Positions 16,806-26,357 of a stretch of DNA of 30,835 nucleotides are shown here, piece by piece. Source of the stretch: JBIICS01 sp044238735 (GTDB lineage: Bacteria > Bacteroidota > Bacteroidia > UBA4408); contig JBIICS010000016.1 in the NCBI GenBank assembly GCA_044238735.1, positions 1 through 30,835 on the forward strand, read 5' to 3'. Positions within the stretch are counted from its first letter, which is position 1, and each line of letters begins with the position of its first letter. Position numbers and translations under genes: made by a program. Under the pieces are notes generated by a model. The model saw only the letters and a list, made by a program, of their open reading frames with translations. It was not told the origin of the DNA and ran no database searches.

Positions 16806-19800
16806 ATGGAGAAGTTAATTGGTTTTTTACTCGTATTCTTAGGTTATGTATCATCTGCGTACAATCAGACTTTAATTATAAATGAGGTATCTAATGGTCC
16901 TTCAGGTAATCAGGAGTATATTGAACTCTTAGTGGTTGATACTATAGTAAATTATAATTGTAATAATAGTAATCCGCCATGTATAGATATAAGAGGTTGG
17001 ATAATTGATGATAACAGTGGTTTACATGGTCCAGCCGGTGTAGCAACTGGAGCTGTTCGTTTTTCACAGAGTAATCTTTGGTCTTGCGTGCCGTTAGGTA
17101 CTATAATCGTTATTTATAATAACACAGAAACAAATATTTCTATTGCAGGAGTAGATACTTCACTTAGTGATTCGAATTGTTCTATAGTTGCACCAATTAG
17201 CAGTAACTTGTTTCAGACAAATACTTCTACACCAGGAGCTGTTGCATGTTCGTATCCTTCTACGGGATGGACTAACGGAGGTAATTGGAGTAATACAGTT
17301 TTAGCAAATACAGGCGATTGTGCTCGAATAGTAAATTTAGCAGGGTGTGAGGTGTTTTCGGTTTGTTATGGAAACGCGAATGTGAATACAAGTATATATT
17401 TTGCTGGATCGGGTCAAGACAAGGTGTATTTCTTTAATGGAGGTAATCCTAAAATACAATCTAACTGGGCCAGTGGTTGTGCCGGTGATATTGCGGCGTG
17501 TGGCGGAAATTTGCAAACACCCGGTATGCCTAATAATGCTGCTAATAGCGCTTTTATTGGGCAGTTTAATAATCAGTGTAGCCCTATAACTCCTCTATCA
17601 ATTAATGTATCTACAACTGATGCCGGTTGTAATTGCAGCGGTACAGCTATAGCTTCAGCTTCGGGTTCTATCGCTGGCTATCAATATACATGGCTCAACA
17701 GTAATCTGAATCCTTTTGTTTCCAATGTTTCCAATGTTTCGGGTTTATGCCCGGGTACTTATTTTGTAGTTGCAGCTTCATCCATTGGTTGTACAGATAC
17801 AACTTCGCTGATTATTAGTGGTGCATCAGGACCTTCTATACAGGTTTTAAATGATACTATTTGTAAGGGTATTTCAATAGTAATAACAGCAACTGGCAAT
17901 CCGTTAGGTGGAACTTTTTCTTGGAGTACGGGTTCAATTTCCAATTCAATTAATGTGTCTCCGGCCTCCACAACCCTATATACTGTTTTTTATAATCAGG
18001 GCGGGTGTAATGATACGGCAATCGTTCAGGTATTTGTTAAAAATAAGCCTTTAGTTACAGTAAATTCTACTCAATTATGCCAAGGTGATCAAACAACACT
18101 TGGGGCGTCAGGTGCTATGCAATATTCATGGAGTACTTCACAAACAACTTCGAATATTACAGTAAGTCCGGTTTCTACTTCCTCTTATACAGTCGTCGGT
18201 GAAACAAATGGTTGTAAAGATACAGCAGTATCAACAGTTACAATTTTGGCTAAACCTCTCGTTAACGTTCTTGGAGATAGTATTTGTAGAGGTGAATCTG
18301 CTTTAATTACTGCAACTGGAGCCAATACTTATTCGTGGTTAAATGGATTAACCGGAAACTCAATTACGGTTAGTCCAATTAATACTTCTCAATATACGGT
18401 TATAGGTTTTCTAAACACTTGTTCGGATACTTCCGTAGTTTCGGTAACAGTATCACCATTGCCTTTGTTAACTGTAACAAGCCCGGTTTTGTGTAAAGGT
18501 GATGTTGCTGTGATAACTGCCGGTGGTGCTATTACTTATTCTTGGAGCACAGGAGAGACAACATCTAGTATTACTGTAAATCCATTAGTAAACACTAACT
18601 ATACTTTTATTGGTTATAGTAATAGTTGTAAAGACACGCTGGTTTCTCAGGTTCGAGTTTTAGATAAACCGGATTTAGTAGTTTCATCCGATACGATTTG
18701 TGAGGGTTCATCTGTTTTTTTAAATGTAAGTGGAGCCAATACCTATAGTTGGAATAATGGAAGTACAAGTAATCATGTATTAGTTACACCAACTGTAAGT
18801 ACTTATTATACCGTAGTGGGTGCATCAGGTTCATGTACTGACACTGCCTATGCACAAGTGGTTGTAAACACGATACCACAGATTAACTTTATTGCTGATA
18901 CTGTTTGTGAAGGAGATTTAATAGAGGTAATTTTAACGGGAGCAGAATCCTATGTTTGGAGCACAGGAAGCACTGAAGATACAATTCAGATAACGGCTTC
19001 ATTATTAGATTTATTTGAAGTAATTGGCAATTTTCAGTCGTGTTATGACACTATTCGGTTTCGTTTACCCATTAAACCCTTACCTCTATTAAGTGCAGAA
19101 AACCCGGTTATATGTAATGGAGATATTGCATTGATAAACGCAAATGGTGCTGATAGTTATAGCTGGAGTACTGGAAACTTAAATTCATTTATACAGGTAT
19201 CTCCTTCATCAAGCACATCTTACACAGTTTTTGGTGAAAAAGACGGTTGTATAAGTTCTGCTGTAAGTATGGTTAATGTATTAAGTAAACCTACAGTTGA
19301 TGCAGATTCAGATACTATTTGTTCCGGACAATCCGTTACAATAAATGCTACCGGAGCAAATATATATTCGTGGTCTAATGGTTTAATTTCCTCATCGATT
19401 ACGGTTAACCCTCTTGTAAATACTTATTATACTGTTGTAGGTTTTATTGGGAACTGCACAGATACCGCAGTGGCTTTAATTAGTCTTAAAAATAATCCTG
19501 TTTTAAGTGTAAATGATACGGCTATATGTAGAGGCGACTCAATAAGTTTATTTATATCGGGTGCAACCAGTTATTTGTGGAGTAACGGACAAACAGGAAA
19601 TAGTATTTTAGTAAGTCCGCTTGTTTTAACTGAGTATACAGTAACCGGAAATTTGAATAATTGTACAGATACTGCATTTGTTACTGTAAATGTTTACAAT
19701 CCGCCTGAGGTAACTTCAACCAATGTTACTGTATGTTCAGGGGATAGTGTAAGTATTTCGGCATTTGGTGCTTTAAATTATACATGGAGCAATGGTAATG

Positions 19801-21932
19801 AAGGTAATCAAATTTCAATTCTTCCGGTTAGTTCAGTTTATTATACTGTTACGGGTTCCGATGGAACATGCAGCGATACCGCAATTTCCTTTGTGGGTTT
19901 AAAACCAATTCCTACCATAAGTTTAAATGATACATCAGTTTGCATAGGAGAGGAGTTAATTATTTTTGCAAGTGGAGCCGATAGTTATAGTTGGGAGACA
20001 GGTGCTACCGGAAATTTCTTGAACATAATTGCAAACCAATCTCAATTTATTTCGGTTGTCGGTTATACAGGAGGTTGTTCGGCAATTGATTCTGCTTATT
20101 TAAGTGTAAATAATTTACCCTCCATAACGGTAAATAATACGTCTTTATGTTCAGGTGATACTGTTCTTATAACTGCAAATGGAGCTGATAGTTACTTGTG
20201 GTCAACTGGTGAATTAACTGCTTCTATTAGTGTGAACCCTGTGGTAAATACATTTTACACCCTTATTGGAGAATTAAACACGTGTTTTGATACTGTTATA
20301 TTCGAGGTAGAAGTATATACGAAGCCGGATGTTAATGTACTTTCATTAGAAATTTGTCAAGGACAGAAAGTTTATTTAACTGCGACAGGGGCCGTTAACT
20401 ATTCCTGGAGTAATGGAGTGTTGGATTCCATTGTTTCTGTTGATCCAATTGTTAATACGCAATATGTTGTTTATGGCTATATGGGTAATTGTTACGACAC
20501 GGCCATTGCCTCTGTTAATGTTAAGCCGAATCCGGTAATTTTTGTTGAAAACGATACCATTTGTGAAGGTTCTTTAGCAACTCTTAACGCTACAGGTGCA
20601 GACACATATTTATGGAGTGACGGTTCCACGTTATCAAGTATTTCTATTTCTCCGATATCTACAAATTTATATACGGTTATAGGTTATACTAATCAATGCT
20701 CCGATACCACTCTAGGGCTTGTGGTAGTAAAGTCAAATCCCGTTATTTCTACTAATAATTCTTCTGTATGTGCGGGTTCTTCGGTTGTATTGACTGCCGT
20801 TGGAAGTACTCAATATTCCTGGAGTAATGGTTTAACAGGTAATAACATCTCAGTTTCACCAAATGAAAATACAGTTTATTCAGTTATTGGGTATCTTGAT
20901 GGTTGTTCAGATACGGCATTCGCTCAAGTAGTAATTAAGCCTAAACCAAAAATAAGTGATACAACCTTGGTTTTTTGTAAAAACGACAGTTTAAATTATT
21001 TTCCTAATGGCGCTGCTAGTTATATTTGGCCGGATGGTTCGAATGCTGTTTCCAAGTATTTAAGCGCAATAAACGCACCCGTTTTTAATTTAATTGGTAT
21101 AAATCAAGGGTGTTCAGATACTGCAGTTATCAATTTAAATTTAAGGGATTTTCCATCCGTTAAAAGTTTAATTCTCTCTAATAAAGAGTGTTCGCCTGTA
21201 TGCGCATCCTTTAAAGATTTAACAACCACCTCTCAAGGTATTTTAACGCAATGGAAATGGATAATTAATGGTGATACCTTAATGGGTCCAACTCAACAAT
21301 ATTGTTTTCAAGATTCTGGAATTTATTCCATAGTTTATGAAGTTGAGGATGAATTTGGCTGTAGGGCAAAACAAACTACGAACCATACGATACAATTGTT
21401 TGAAAAACCCATTGCGGATTTTTATTATTTGCCCGATCCGCTTGATGAACTGAATCAGAGCATCTCTCTCGTAAACACTACTTCAAATGCTATAAAATAT
21501 ACATGGTCTATTAACGATTCATTATTTTCAAATGTTTATAGTCCAACGGTTAATAATCTAGACACCGGTGTTTCCGAAATTACTTTAATTGCCGTTAGTA
21601 AAGAAGGGTGTTTAGACACGGTTATAAAATATATTGAGATTAAACCGGCCTATACTTTTTATATTCCCAATTCATTTACGCCGAATGGTGATTTTTCTAA
21701 TTATTTATTTAAGCCTATGGGTATAGGTTGGAAGGAGGACGACTATCATTTTTTAATTTATGACCGATGGGGTATATTAATATTTGAGACAAGAGATATT
21801 TTAAAAGGATGGGACGGTAGTTTTAATAATAATAACGTTCCACCAGTAGATGTTTATGTTTGGAAAATAAAGTTAGTAGATTTCTTTAACAGAGATCATA
21901 ATTATCAGGGAGTAGTTACGCTATTAAGATAA
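16806..21932 (+). CDS. Giant repeat-containing T9SS cargo protein (CHU_C / type B sorting domain)
   Basis: A 1708-aa protein with a signal peptide (about residues 1-20) followed by a lamin-tail-like domain opening LIINEVSNGPSGNQEYIEL. A SprB-like unit comes next (about 264-340), then sixteen 69-residue repeats, each with one cysteine near the start (xCxGDS) and one near the end (CxDTA), and a central YSWSNG. After these come a PKD-like unit and the gliding-motility-associated C-terminal domain: YIPNSFTPNGD, FLIYDRWG, GWDGSFNN, ending in VVTLLR. This terminus directs T9SS export and surface attachment of long adhesins. The spaced cysteines suggest one disulfide per repeat. Family reading is confident; ligand unknown. 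Confidence 0.9.
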   Translation: MEKLIGFLLVFLGYVSSAYNQTLIINEVSNGPSGNQEYIELLVVDTIVNYNCNNSNPPCIDIRGWIIDDNSGLHGPAGVATGAVRFSQSNLWSCVPLGTIIVIYNNTETNISIAGVDTSLSDSNCSIVAPISSNLFQTNTSTPGAVACSYPSTGWTNGGNWSNTVLANTGDCARIVNLAGCEVFSVCYGNANVNTSIYFAGSGQDKVYFFNGGNPKIQSNWASGCAGDIAACGGNLQTPGMPNNAANSAFIGQFNNQCSPITPLSINVSTTDAGCNCSGTAIASASGSIAGYQYTWLNSNLNPFVSNVSNVSGLCPGTYFVVAASSIGCTDTTSLIISGASGPSIQVLNDTICKGISIVITATGNPLGGTFSWSTGSISNSINVSPASTTLYTVFYNQGGCNDTAIVQVFVKNKPLVTVNSTQLCQGDQTTLGASGAMQYSWSTSQTTSNITVSPVSTSSYTVVGETNGCKDTAVSTVTILAKPLVNVLGDSICRGESALITATGANTYSWLNGLTGNSITVSPINTSQYTVIGFLNTCSDTSVVSVTVSPLPLLTVTSPVLCKGDVAVITAGGAITYSWSTGETTSSITVNPLVNTNYTFIGYSNSCKDTLVSQVRVLDKPDLVVSSDTICEGSSVFLNVSGANTYSWNNGSTSNHVLVTPTVSTYYTVVGASGSCTDTAYAQVVVNTIPQINFIADTVCEGDLIEVILTGAESYVWSTGSTEDTIQITASLLDLFEVIGNFQSCYDTIRFRLPIKPLPLLSAENPVICNGDIALINANGADSYSWSTGNLNSFIQVSPSSSTSYTVFGEKDGCISSAVSMVNVLSKPTVDADSDTICSGQSVTINATGANIYSWSNGLISSSITVNPLVNTYYTVVGFIGNCTDTAVALISLKNNPVLSVNDTAICRGDSISLFISGATSYLWSNGQTGNSILVSPLVLTEYTVTGNLNNCTDTAFVTVNVYNPPEVTSTNVTVCSGDSVSISAFGALNYTWSNGNEGNQISILPVSSVYYTVTGSDGTCSDTAISFVGLKPIPTISLNDTSVCIGEELIIFASGADSYSWETGATGNFLNIIANQSQFISVVGYTGGCSAIDSAYLSVNNLPSITVNNTSLCSGDTVLITANGADSYLWSTGELTASISVNPVVNTFYTLIGELNTCFDTVIFEVEVYTKPDVNVLSLEICQGQKVYLTATGAVNYSWSNGVLDSIVSVDPIVNTQYVVYGYMGNCYDTAIASVNVKPNPVIFVENDTICEGSLATLNATGADTYLWSDGSTLSSISISPISTNLYTVIGYTNQCSDTTLGLVVVKSNPVISTNNSSVCAGSSVVLTAVGSTQYSWSNGLTGNNISVSPNENTVYSVIGYLDGCSDTAFAQVVIKPKPKISDTTLVFCKNDSLNYFPNGAASYIWPDGSNAVSKYLSAINAPVFNLIGINQGCSDTAVINLNLRDFPSVKSLILSNKECSPVCASFKDLTTTSQGILTQWKWIINGDTLMGPTQQYCFQDSGIYSIVYEVEDEFGCRAKQTTNHTIQLFEKPIADFYYLPDPLDELNQSISLVNTTSNAIKYTWSINDSLFSNVYSPTVNNLDTGVSEITLIAVSKEGCLDTVIKYIEIKPAYTFYIPNSFTPNGDFSNYLFKPMGIGWKEDDYHFLIYDRWGILIFETRDILKGWDGSFNNNNVPPVDVYVWKIKLVDFFNRDHNYQGVVTLLR
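17832..21143 (+). repeat. Sixteen in-frame tandem repeats of 207 bp
   Basis: The repeat block is 3312 bp, exactly 16 x 207, with no net indel when cut at the KPxP-type boundaries (the first unit has compensating differences). The copies are strongly diverged at base level but keep the two cysteines and the YSW core, so protein-level selection rather than recent duplication maintains the period. Confidence 0.85.
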
Positions 21933-22033
21933 TCTATATTTAGTGAAAGCGTAGTTACATTATTAAAAATGCAAAATTATTTATGTTTAACAAATCATAA
22001 TATCTGCTTAATCTCTGTAGCTTTTTTAAACTA

Positions 22034-22041
22034 TAATTTTG
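22034..22041 (+). promoter_or_regulatory. -7 box of the SpoIIE-type phosphatase gene
   Basis: TAATTTTG at 22034-22041 matches TAnnTTTG. It is only 13 bp ahead of ATG 22055, which would leave almost no leader. ATG 22088 would give a more normal leader. Confidence 0.4.
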
Positions 22042-22054
22042 TGTTAAAGTTTAA

Positions 22055-22924
22055 ATGTTTCAATCCGTTCCTCAAATCATAGAATTTATGGAAAAATATC
22101 CTATTAAAAAAAGTGAATATGATTTGTTGCGTAATAAATATATTCGTTTGCACAAAAGGAATAAGGATTTAGTTGAAAGTTTATATTATGCCGAATCGGT
22201 ACAAAGAGGAATTTTACCAAGCGAAAGACATTTAGCACGACTTTTTAAAGATTATTTTATTTTATATCAGCCACAATTAATTATTAGTGGAGATTTATAT
22301 TGGGTAGGTTCAAAAGATGACATTAAATATTTCGCTGTTGGCGACTGCACCGGCCATGGGATTAGCGGAGCTATGTTGTCGATTATGGCCCTTAGCTATT
22401 TAAATTATATCATTCTGGCTAAAAATATTACGGATGTAAGTGAGATACTAAAAGAGCTTGATAAAAAATGGATTGAAGCATTTCATCAGGGAATTGAGAA
22501 AGGTTACGATAATGATTGGATGGAAATCGGTATTTGTTCGTATAACGAAAAAAGTCAGTTATTGAAGTTCTCAGGAGCTTACAATAAATTAATCATTATT
22601 TCTAATTCTGGTAAGATAATGGAATTAGAAACAAATAAATTTCCTATTGGAGGATGGCAGGTAGAGAAAGAACGTAATTACATTAGTCAAAGTGTTTTCG
22701 TAGAGAGAGGGAGTATGTGTTATTTGTTTACGGATGGTTTCAGAGATCAGTTTGGTGGCGATAAAAGTAAACGGTTTACAGCTAAACGTTTCAAATCTTT
22801 GCTAAGTTTTGCATCTTCTTATTCTTCAATTGCTCAATTAGATATTATTAGAGGGGAGTTAGAAAAATGGAAAGGGAAACAGCAACAGACGGATGATATT
22901 TGTGTTTTAGGTATTCGCTTATAG
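22055..22924 (+). CDS. SpoIIE/RsbU-type PP2C serine phosphatase
   Basis: A 289-aa cytoplasmic protein. An N-terminal helical, probably coiled-coil segment (about 15-50) leads into the phosphatase domain, starting AESVQRGILPSE. Metal-binding aspartates are visible in SGDLYW (D80), VGDCTGHGISGAMLS (D97), LFTDGFRDQFGG (D227) and QTDDICVLGI (D280-D281), a complete set. Family members dephosphorylate anti-sigma-factor antagonists or similar partners. No sensor domain or partner gene is present. It lies 122 bp after the giant cargo gene in the same direction; read-through is possible but a separate -7 box is present. The start could be ATG 22088. Confidence 0.9.
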   Translation: MFQSVPQIIEFMEKYPIKKSEYDLLRNKYIRLHKRNKDLVESLYYAESVQRGILPSERHLARLFKDYFILYQPQLIISGDLYWVGSKDDIKYFAVGDCTGHGISGAMLSIMALSYLNYIILAKNITDVSEILKELDKKWIEAFHQGIEKGYDNDWMEIGICSYNEKSQLLKFSGAYNKLIIISNSGKIMELETNKFPIGGWQVEKERNYISQSVFVERGSMCYLFTDGFRDQFGGDKSKRFTAKRFKSLLSFASSYSSIAQLDIIRGELEKWKGKQQQTDDICVLGIRL

Positions 22925-22952
22925 TGAGTTTTAACTGTAGCATAGATCATAA

Positions 22953-24623
22953 TTAATATAATCCACCTATAACTCTTAAGTTCCATTCCGGTTTATTTTC
23001 AAATTTGGGTAAGTATTTAGGTTTATCAATTATTCCTGATGTATCAGTTAAAGAATTCATAAATGAAACAATATCTTTTATTTCTTTTCTAGACAGTCTT
23101 AATTCATCAAAGGGCAATGTTTGGTGTTTTATTTCTATTCCAATTCCTTTACCACCACCTTTGTTATAAAATTCAACAACATCTTCCAGTTTTTCGTAAG
23201 CCCCATTATGCATATATGGGAATGTTAATGCGCTATTTCTTACTGTAGGTGTTTTAAACGCATATTTATTGAAATAAATTTTCTCTTTTAAAAGAGCGAT
23301 ACCTCTACCTTCATCTAAATCTAAAATCGGATTTTTTATGTAAGGATTTTCAGGTACACCTATTACCTCGCTTTCAGATTCTTTAAAATCAGGAGGAACA
23401 GTGCCATTAAATATAGGAGCAAAGTGGCATGTTCCACATACTGCTTTTCCCATAAATAAATTAAAACCGTTAATTACATTCTCACTTATCTTATAATTAT
23501 CATCTCTTACACTTTTGTCAAATTCTGAATTTAGGCCTATTAAACTGGAAATATACACCGATAAAGCCATCTGAATATATACTCCATTAATGTTGTTGTT
23601 ATATAATTGGAAAGCATCCTTAAATAATTTTACATATTCATCACTTTGGTTTATTTTTTCTAATAGTTCAATCATGTTCGAGTCAAATTCATCTTTAGAT
23701 GTTAGTACATGCTCCATTTGATCCATAAAGGTTCGTGCACGCATATCGTGGAATAATCTTTCTGTATAAACCGAATTTATTAGTGTAGGCGAATTTCTTT
23801 TTAAATACCCTTTTTTGCCATTTGCAATACTTTTAGCTAATTGATCCGTATATCCTTTATTTGGGTTGTGGCAACTTGCGCAAGATCTTTCGTTTTGGCC
23901 TGACATTATTGGATCGAAGAAAAGTAGTTTGCCCAGCTCTTGCGTTTTATTATTTATATACTTATCGGGTACTTGGATGTAATAAGAGCTATTAATAAAA
24001 TTACTAGAGAACAAGTTTTCTGAATTGTAATTTAGTGCAACTTTTTGTTGATTTACCTCTGAGGGTAATTCAATTCCTAATTCTTTATGCACTGTTAAAA
24101 TGTATTTATATAGCGGATTAATAAATTTCTTTAAGAAGTAATAACGATTAAAAGTTTCAAAATTTTTATTCTCTTTTAAATAGTTTGATGCTTGTATTAA
24201 TTTTGTATCGAGATTTATAGTTAACAAGCTATCTTTCGTATTTATTAATTCATAATAGAGTTTCAAATCTTCATGAATTGATTTTATAACATTTGATGCA
24301 TCATTAATAGAATTAATGGAACCAGGAGTGTCGTAACCGGTTAATCCCAAAGTAAACACCCTAATTAGTCCAATCCTGCATCCTTCAAATACATCTCGGT
24401 CGTATATTTTGGTGGGTACATAATCATCAAATTTATCAACTAAGTATTTAATTTGATTAATAATTTCAACTTTATTAAGGGTGTCTTCAAAAATTAATTC
24501 GTCTAGTTTTTGTAAGCCGTGCGATTCAATTATATTTACACCAAAGCTATTGTCTTCTGTTTTCGGGAGTGGAGCAGGATTAATTTCATCTTTAATAAAT
24601 GCAGCATCCTTTTGTATGGCCAT
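22953..24623 (-). CDS. Imelysin-like/di-haem cytochrome c peroxidase, main fragment
   Basis: The 556-aa frame holds two c-type haem sites, CASCH (residues 248-252) and CGTCH (396-400). Typical CCP/MauG surroundings are present: LGKLLFFDPIMSGQNERSCASC, RNSPTLINSVYTERLFHDMRA, and FKTPTVRNSALTFPYMHNGAYEKLEDVVEFY. Residues 1-180 look like the helical imelysin-like region found N-terminal to this peroxidase family. The ATG at 24623 is not a natural start: no signal peptide follows, yet the haems require export. The preceding frame (24630-24857) is in phase and separated only by a TAG and two sense codons. The intact protein would be periplasmic and reduce peroxide or oxidise a partner. As it stands the gene is interrupted. 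Confidence 0.85.
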   Translation of the reverse strand: MAIQKDAAFIKDEINPAPLPKTEDNSFGVNIIESHGLQKLDELIFEDTLNKVEIINQIKYLVDKFDDYVPTKIYDRDVFEGCRIGLIRVFTLGLTGYDTPGSINSINDASNVIKSIHEDLKLYYELINTKDSLLTINLDTKLIQASNYLKENKNFETFNRYYFLKKFINPLYKYILTVHKELGIELPSEVNQQKVALNYNSENLFSSNFINSSYYIQVPDKYINNKTQELGKLLFFDPIMSGQNERSCASCHNPNKGYTDQLAKSIANGKKGYLKRNSPTLINSVYTERLFHDMRARTFMDQMEHVLTSKDEFDSNMIELLEKINQSDEYVKLFKDAFQLYNNNINGVYIQMALSVYISSLIGLNSEFDKSVRDDNYKISENVINGFNLFMGKAVCGTCHFAPIFNGTVPPDFKESESEVIGVPENPYIKNPILDLDEGRGIALLKEKIYFNKYAFKTPTVRNSALTFPYMHNGAYEKLEDVVEFYNKGGGKGIGIEIKHQTLPFDELRLSRKEIKDIVSFMNSLTDTSGIIDKPKYLPKFENKPEWNLRVIGGLY

Positions 24624-24629
24624 ATACTC

Positions 24630-24857
24630 CTATTCTTTATAGTATTTCCTAAGTAAAAGATAAGCGGATCTAACTTCTGCAGTTTTATCATTTAAACTAA
24701 CCGTTTTTAAAAGTTTCTGAAGGCTTTCTTTAACATTTTCATATCGTTCTAAATTTCGCGTATTTATTTGTCGGTTTATGTTTTTATAGTCAAGATTCAT
24801 CGATATTAAAACAAACATTGATAAAATAAATATTAATATATAATATCTTTTTTTCAT
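24630..24857 (-). CDS. N-terminal fragment of the cytochrome c peroxidase gene (ends at in-frame TAG)
   Basis: A 75-aa frame with a basic start and hydrophobic segment (MKKRYYILIFILSMFVLISM), i.e. an export signal or anchor, then a helical stretch ending RSAYLLLRKYYKE before TAG (24632-24630). The same reading frame continues EYMAIQKD in the peroxidase fragment. Imelysin-like N-termini of such peroxidases have an AYKxxE(Y/F) helix at this place, so the two pieces were one gene. On its own this fragment would be a membrane-tethered stub without haem. Confidence 0.75.
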   Translation of the reverse strand: MKKRYYILIFILSMFVLISMNLDYKNINRQINTRNLERYENVKESLQKLLKTVSLNDKTAEVRSAYLLLRKYYKE

Positions 24858-24896
24858 AAAATGATATTCAATTTTTTTAATGAATTATAGATAACA

Positions 24897-24929
24897 AAAA
24901 GAGGTTGTCATATTATGACAACCTCTTTT
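24897..24929 (-). terminator. Intrinsic terminator downstream of the PhoX-like gene
   Basis: A perfect 15-bp stem (24897-24911 with 24915-24929) with a 3-nt loop; the arms end in A and T runs on both strands. It separates the PhoX-like gene (stop at 24945) from the peroxidase start at 24857. Confidence 0.85.
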
Positions 24930-24944
24930 AATGCTTGTGAAAAA

Positions 24945-26351
24945 TTATTCGATTATAAATTTTATCGTTTTTCCATCTTGATTTTGAATAAAATAAACAC
25001 CAGAATTTAACTCAGAAACATCAACAGATATTACATCACGAGCTACTCTTATTCTTTTACCACTGATATCGTATATTGCAATGTCTTGTGTTTTATTTAG
25101 GTTTAACTCACGTGATGTTGGGTTTGGATAAATTCCGAATTCATTATCCAACATTTTGTTCGTTAACATGCCAACCGATGAACTATTAAATCCACTTATA
25201 GCATAGGTTAAGGAATTGTTAAAAGGCGCATTATTAGAAGAACTTGGGTGTTGAGAATTTAATAACATTGTGTTACCATTTATCATAACTGCACCAGTAA
25301 TTTCTGCGCCAGGAGCACAGGCTGTTAAACGAACTAAATCATTAAATGTTGGATTTAAAATTGACATATCTAATAGATAGGTTTCGCACGTTGTTTTGGT
25401 TAAGCCGCCCGGCATACGGTTCCATGTTAATCCATTTAGGTCTTCTTGAATTATCATGTAGGTCTTACTTCCAACGGTCATAAAATCAATTCCATCCGGA
25501 TTCGAAAGATGAATAGCTGGATAAGTGTTTGTAGATTCCGATATTGATGAAGAGGCTAACGGACCTCCTTCAATATAGGAGCGAATAATATTGTTATCAG
25601 GATTAAATTCAATGACTCTCCCGTAATAATCTGCAAATCTTCCCAATCGAACTGAATCAGCAGCTTGAGCATCTGTGCCCGGAAAAGGATTACCATTTTT
25701 TATTTGATAACGAGTTTTATAACCGTCTATTAATGTTGGAGATACAACCCCTTTTAATGAATTACCAGAATTAAAATTAAATGCATCGCGACCTGTTTCA
25801 CAGATATATATTTTACCATTGTATTGTTGACCCCATTCAAGGCGGTTAAACATGGTAGCTCCTCTTCTTATTGCTACTTTATTTAATTCTACTAGTGTAT
25901 CTAAATTATTTTCGATAGGAATCCAAAAATTTGGCGAGTCGTGTTTGTAAACATAAAGTTGTCCATTGTTAAAATCACCAGAGTTTGTAGCAACAAATTT
26001 TGCAAATATCCCAGGTGATCCGTCCTCAAACAAGTACACTGTTTTATTGTCTGACATTATAACTCCACCTTCCCAACCTGCTCGCCCCCAATTGTATTGT
26101 TTGCGTTTAGCCTTTGCAGTCTTTGGGTCTATCTCCACCATCCAATTAAAATTCTGATATTTTTTTAAAGTTTTACCATTGAACCCTGGAAAACCAGCAC
26201 TTGTTGTAACTCCAATTATAAAGTTGTTGGTGTCTCTTAATCCGTTACCGTCATTATACATACCGGCAAACATCCCCGAATTACTGTTTTGCATCCATTC
26301 CTCAGCAGTCCACATTCTCCCTTCAGTTGTTGTAATACCACCACAGTTCAT
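24945..26351 (-). CDS. PhoX-like (DUF839) T9SS protein, C-terminal fragment
   Basis: The 468-aa frame opens with MNCGGITTTEGRMWTAEEW, which corresponds to an internal metal-site segment of PhoX-like proteins, not to a start. PhoX enzymes are calcium/iron alkaline phosphatases with a beta-propeller fold; further propeller segments such as WMVEIDP, GWEGGVIMSDNKTVYLFED and NPDGIDFMTV fit. The last ~70 residues are a T9SS type A sorting domain (GIYPNPTSRELNL, IYDISGKRI, GVYFIQN). The in-phase upstream frame carries the signal peptide, and only a TAA and two codons lie between them. Without the upstream part this fragment could not be exported. Phosphatase activity is a family inference; other DUF839 roles are possible. 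Confidence 0.82.
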   Translation of the reverse strand: MNCGGITTTEGRMWTAEEWMQNSNSGMFAGMYNDGNGLRDTNNFIIGVTTSAGFPGFNGKTLKKYQNFNWMVEIDPKTAKAKRKQYNWGRAGWEGGVIMSDNKTVYLFEDGSPGIFAKFVATNSGDFNNGQLYVYKHDSPNFWIPIENNLDTLVELNKVAIRRGATMFNRLEWGQQYNGKIYICETGRDAFNFNSGNSLKGVVSPTLIDGYKTRYQIKNGNPFPGTDAQAADSVRLGRFADYYGRVIEFNPDNNIIRSYIEGGPLASSSISESTNTYPAIHLSNPDGIDFMTVGSKTYMIIQEDLNGLTWNRMPGGLTKTTCETYLLDMSILNPTFNDLVRLTACAPGAEITGAVMINGNTMLLNSQHPSSSNNAPFNNSLTYAISGFNSSSVGMLTNKMLDNEFGIYPNPTSRELNLNKTQDIAIYDISGKRIRVARDVISVDVSELNSGVYFIQNQDGKTIKFIIE

Positions 26352-26357
26352 GCCGGT

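Noticed and set aside
17832..21143. Regular repeats considered as a CRISPR-like or satellite array.
   Set aside because: The period is in frame, the copies are diverged and encode a conserved protein module inside one long gene.
21912..21967. The end of the giant cargo gene (gtagttacgctattaag) partly repeated 39 bp downstream with 14 of 17 bases matching.
   Set aside because: Too short and imperfect, and the similarity does not extend over the full 39 bp.
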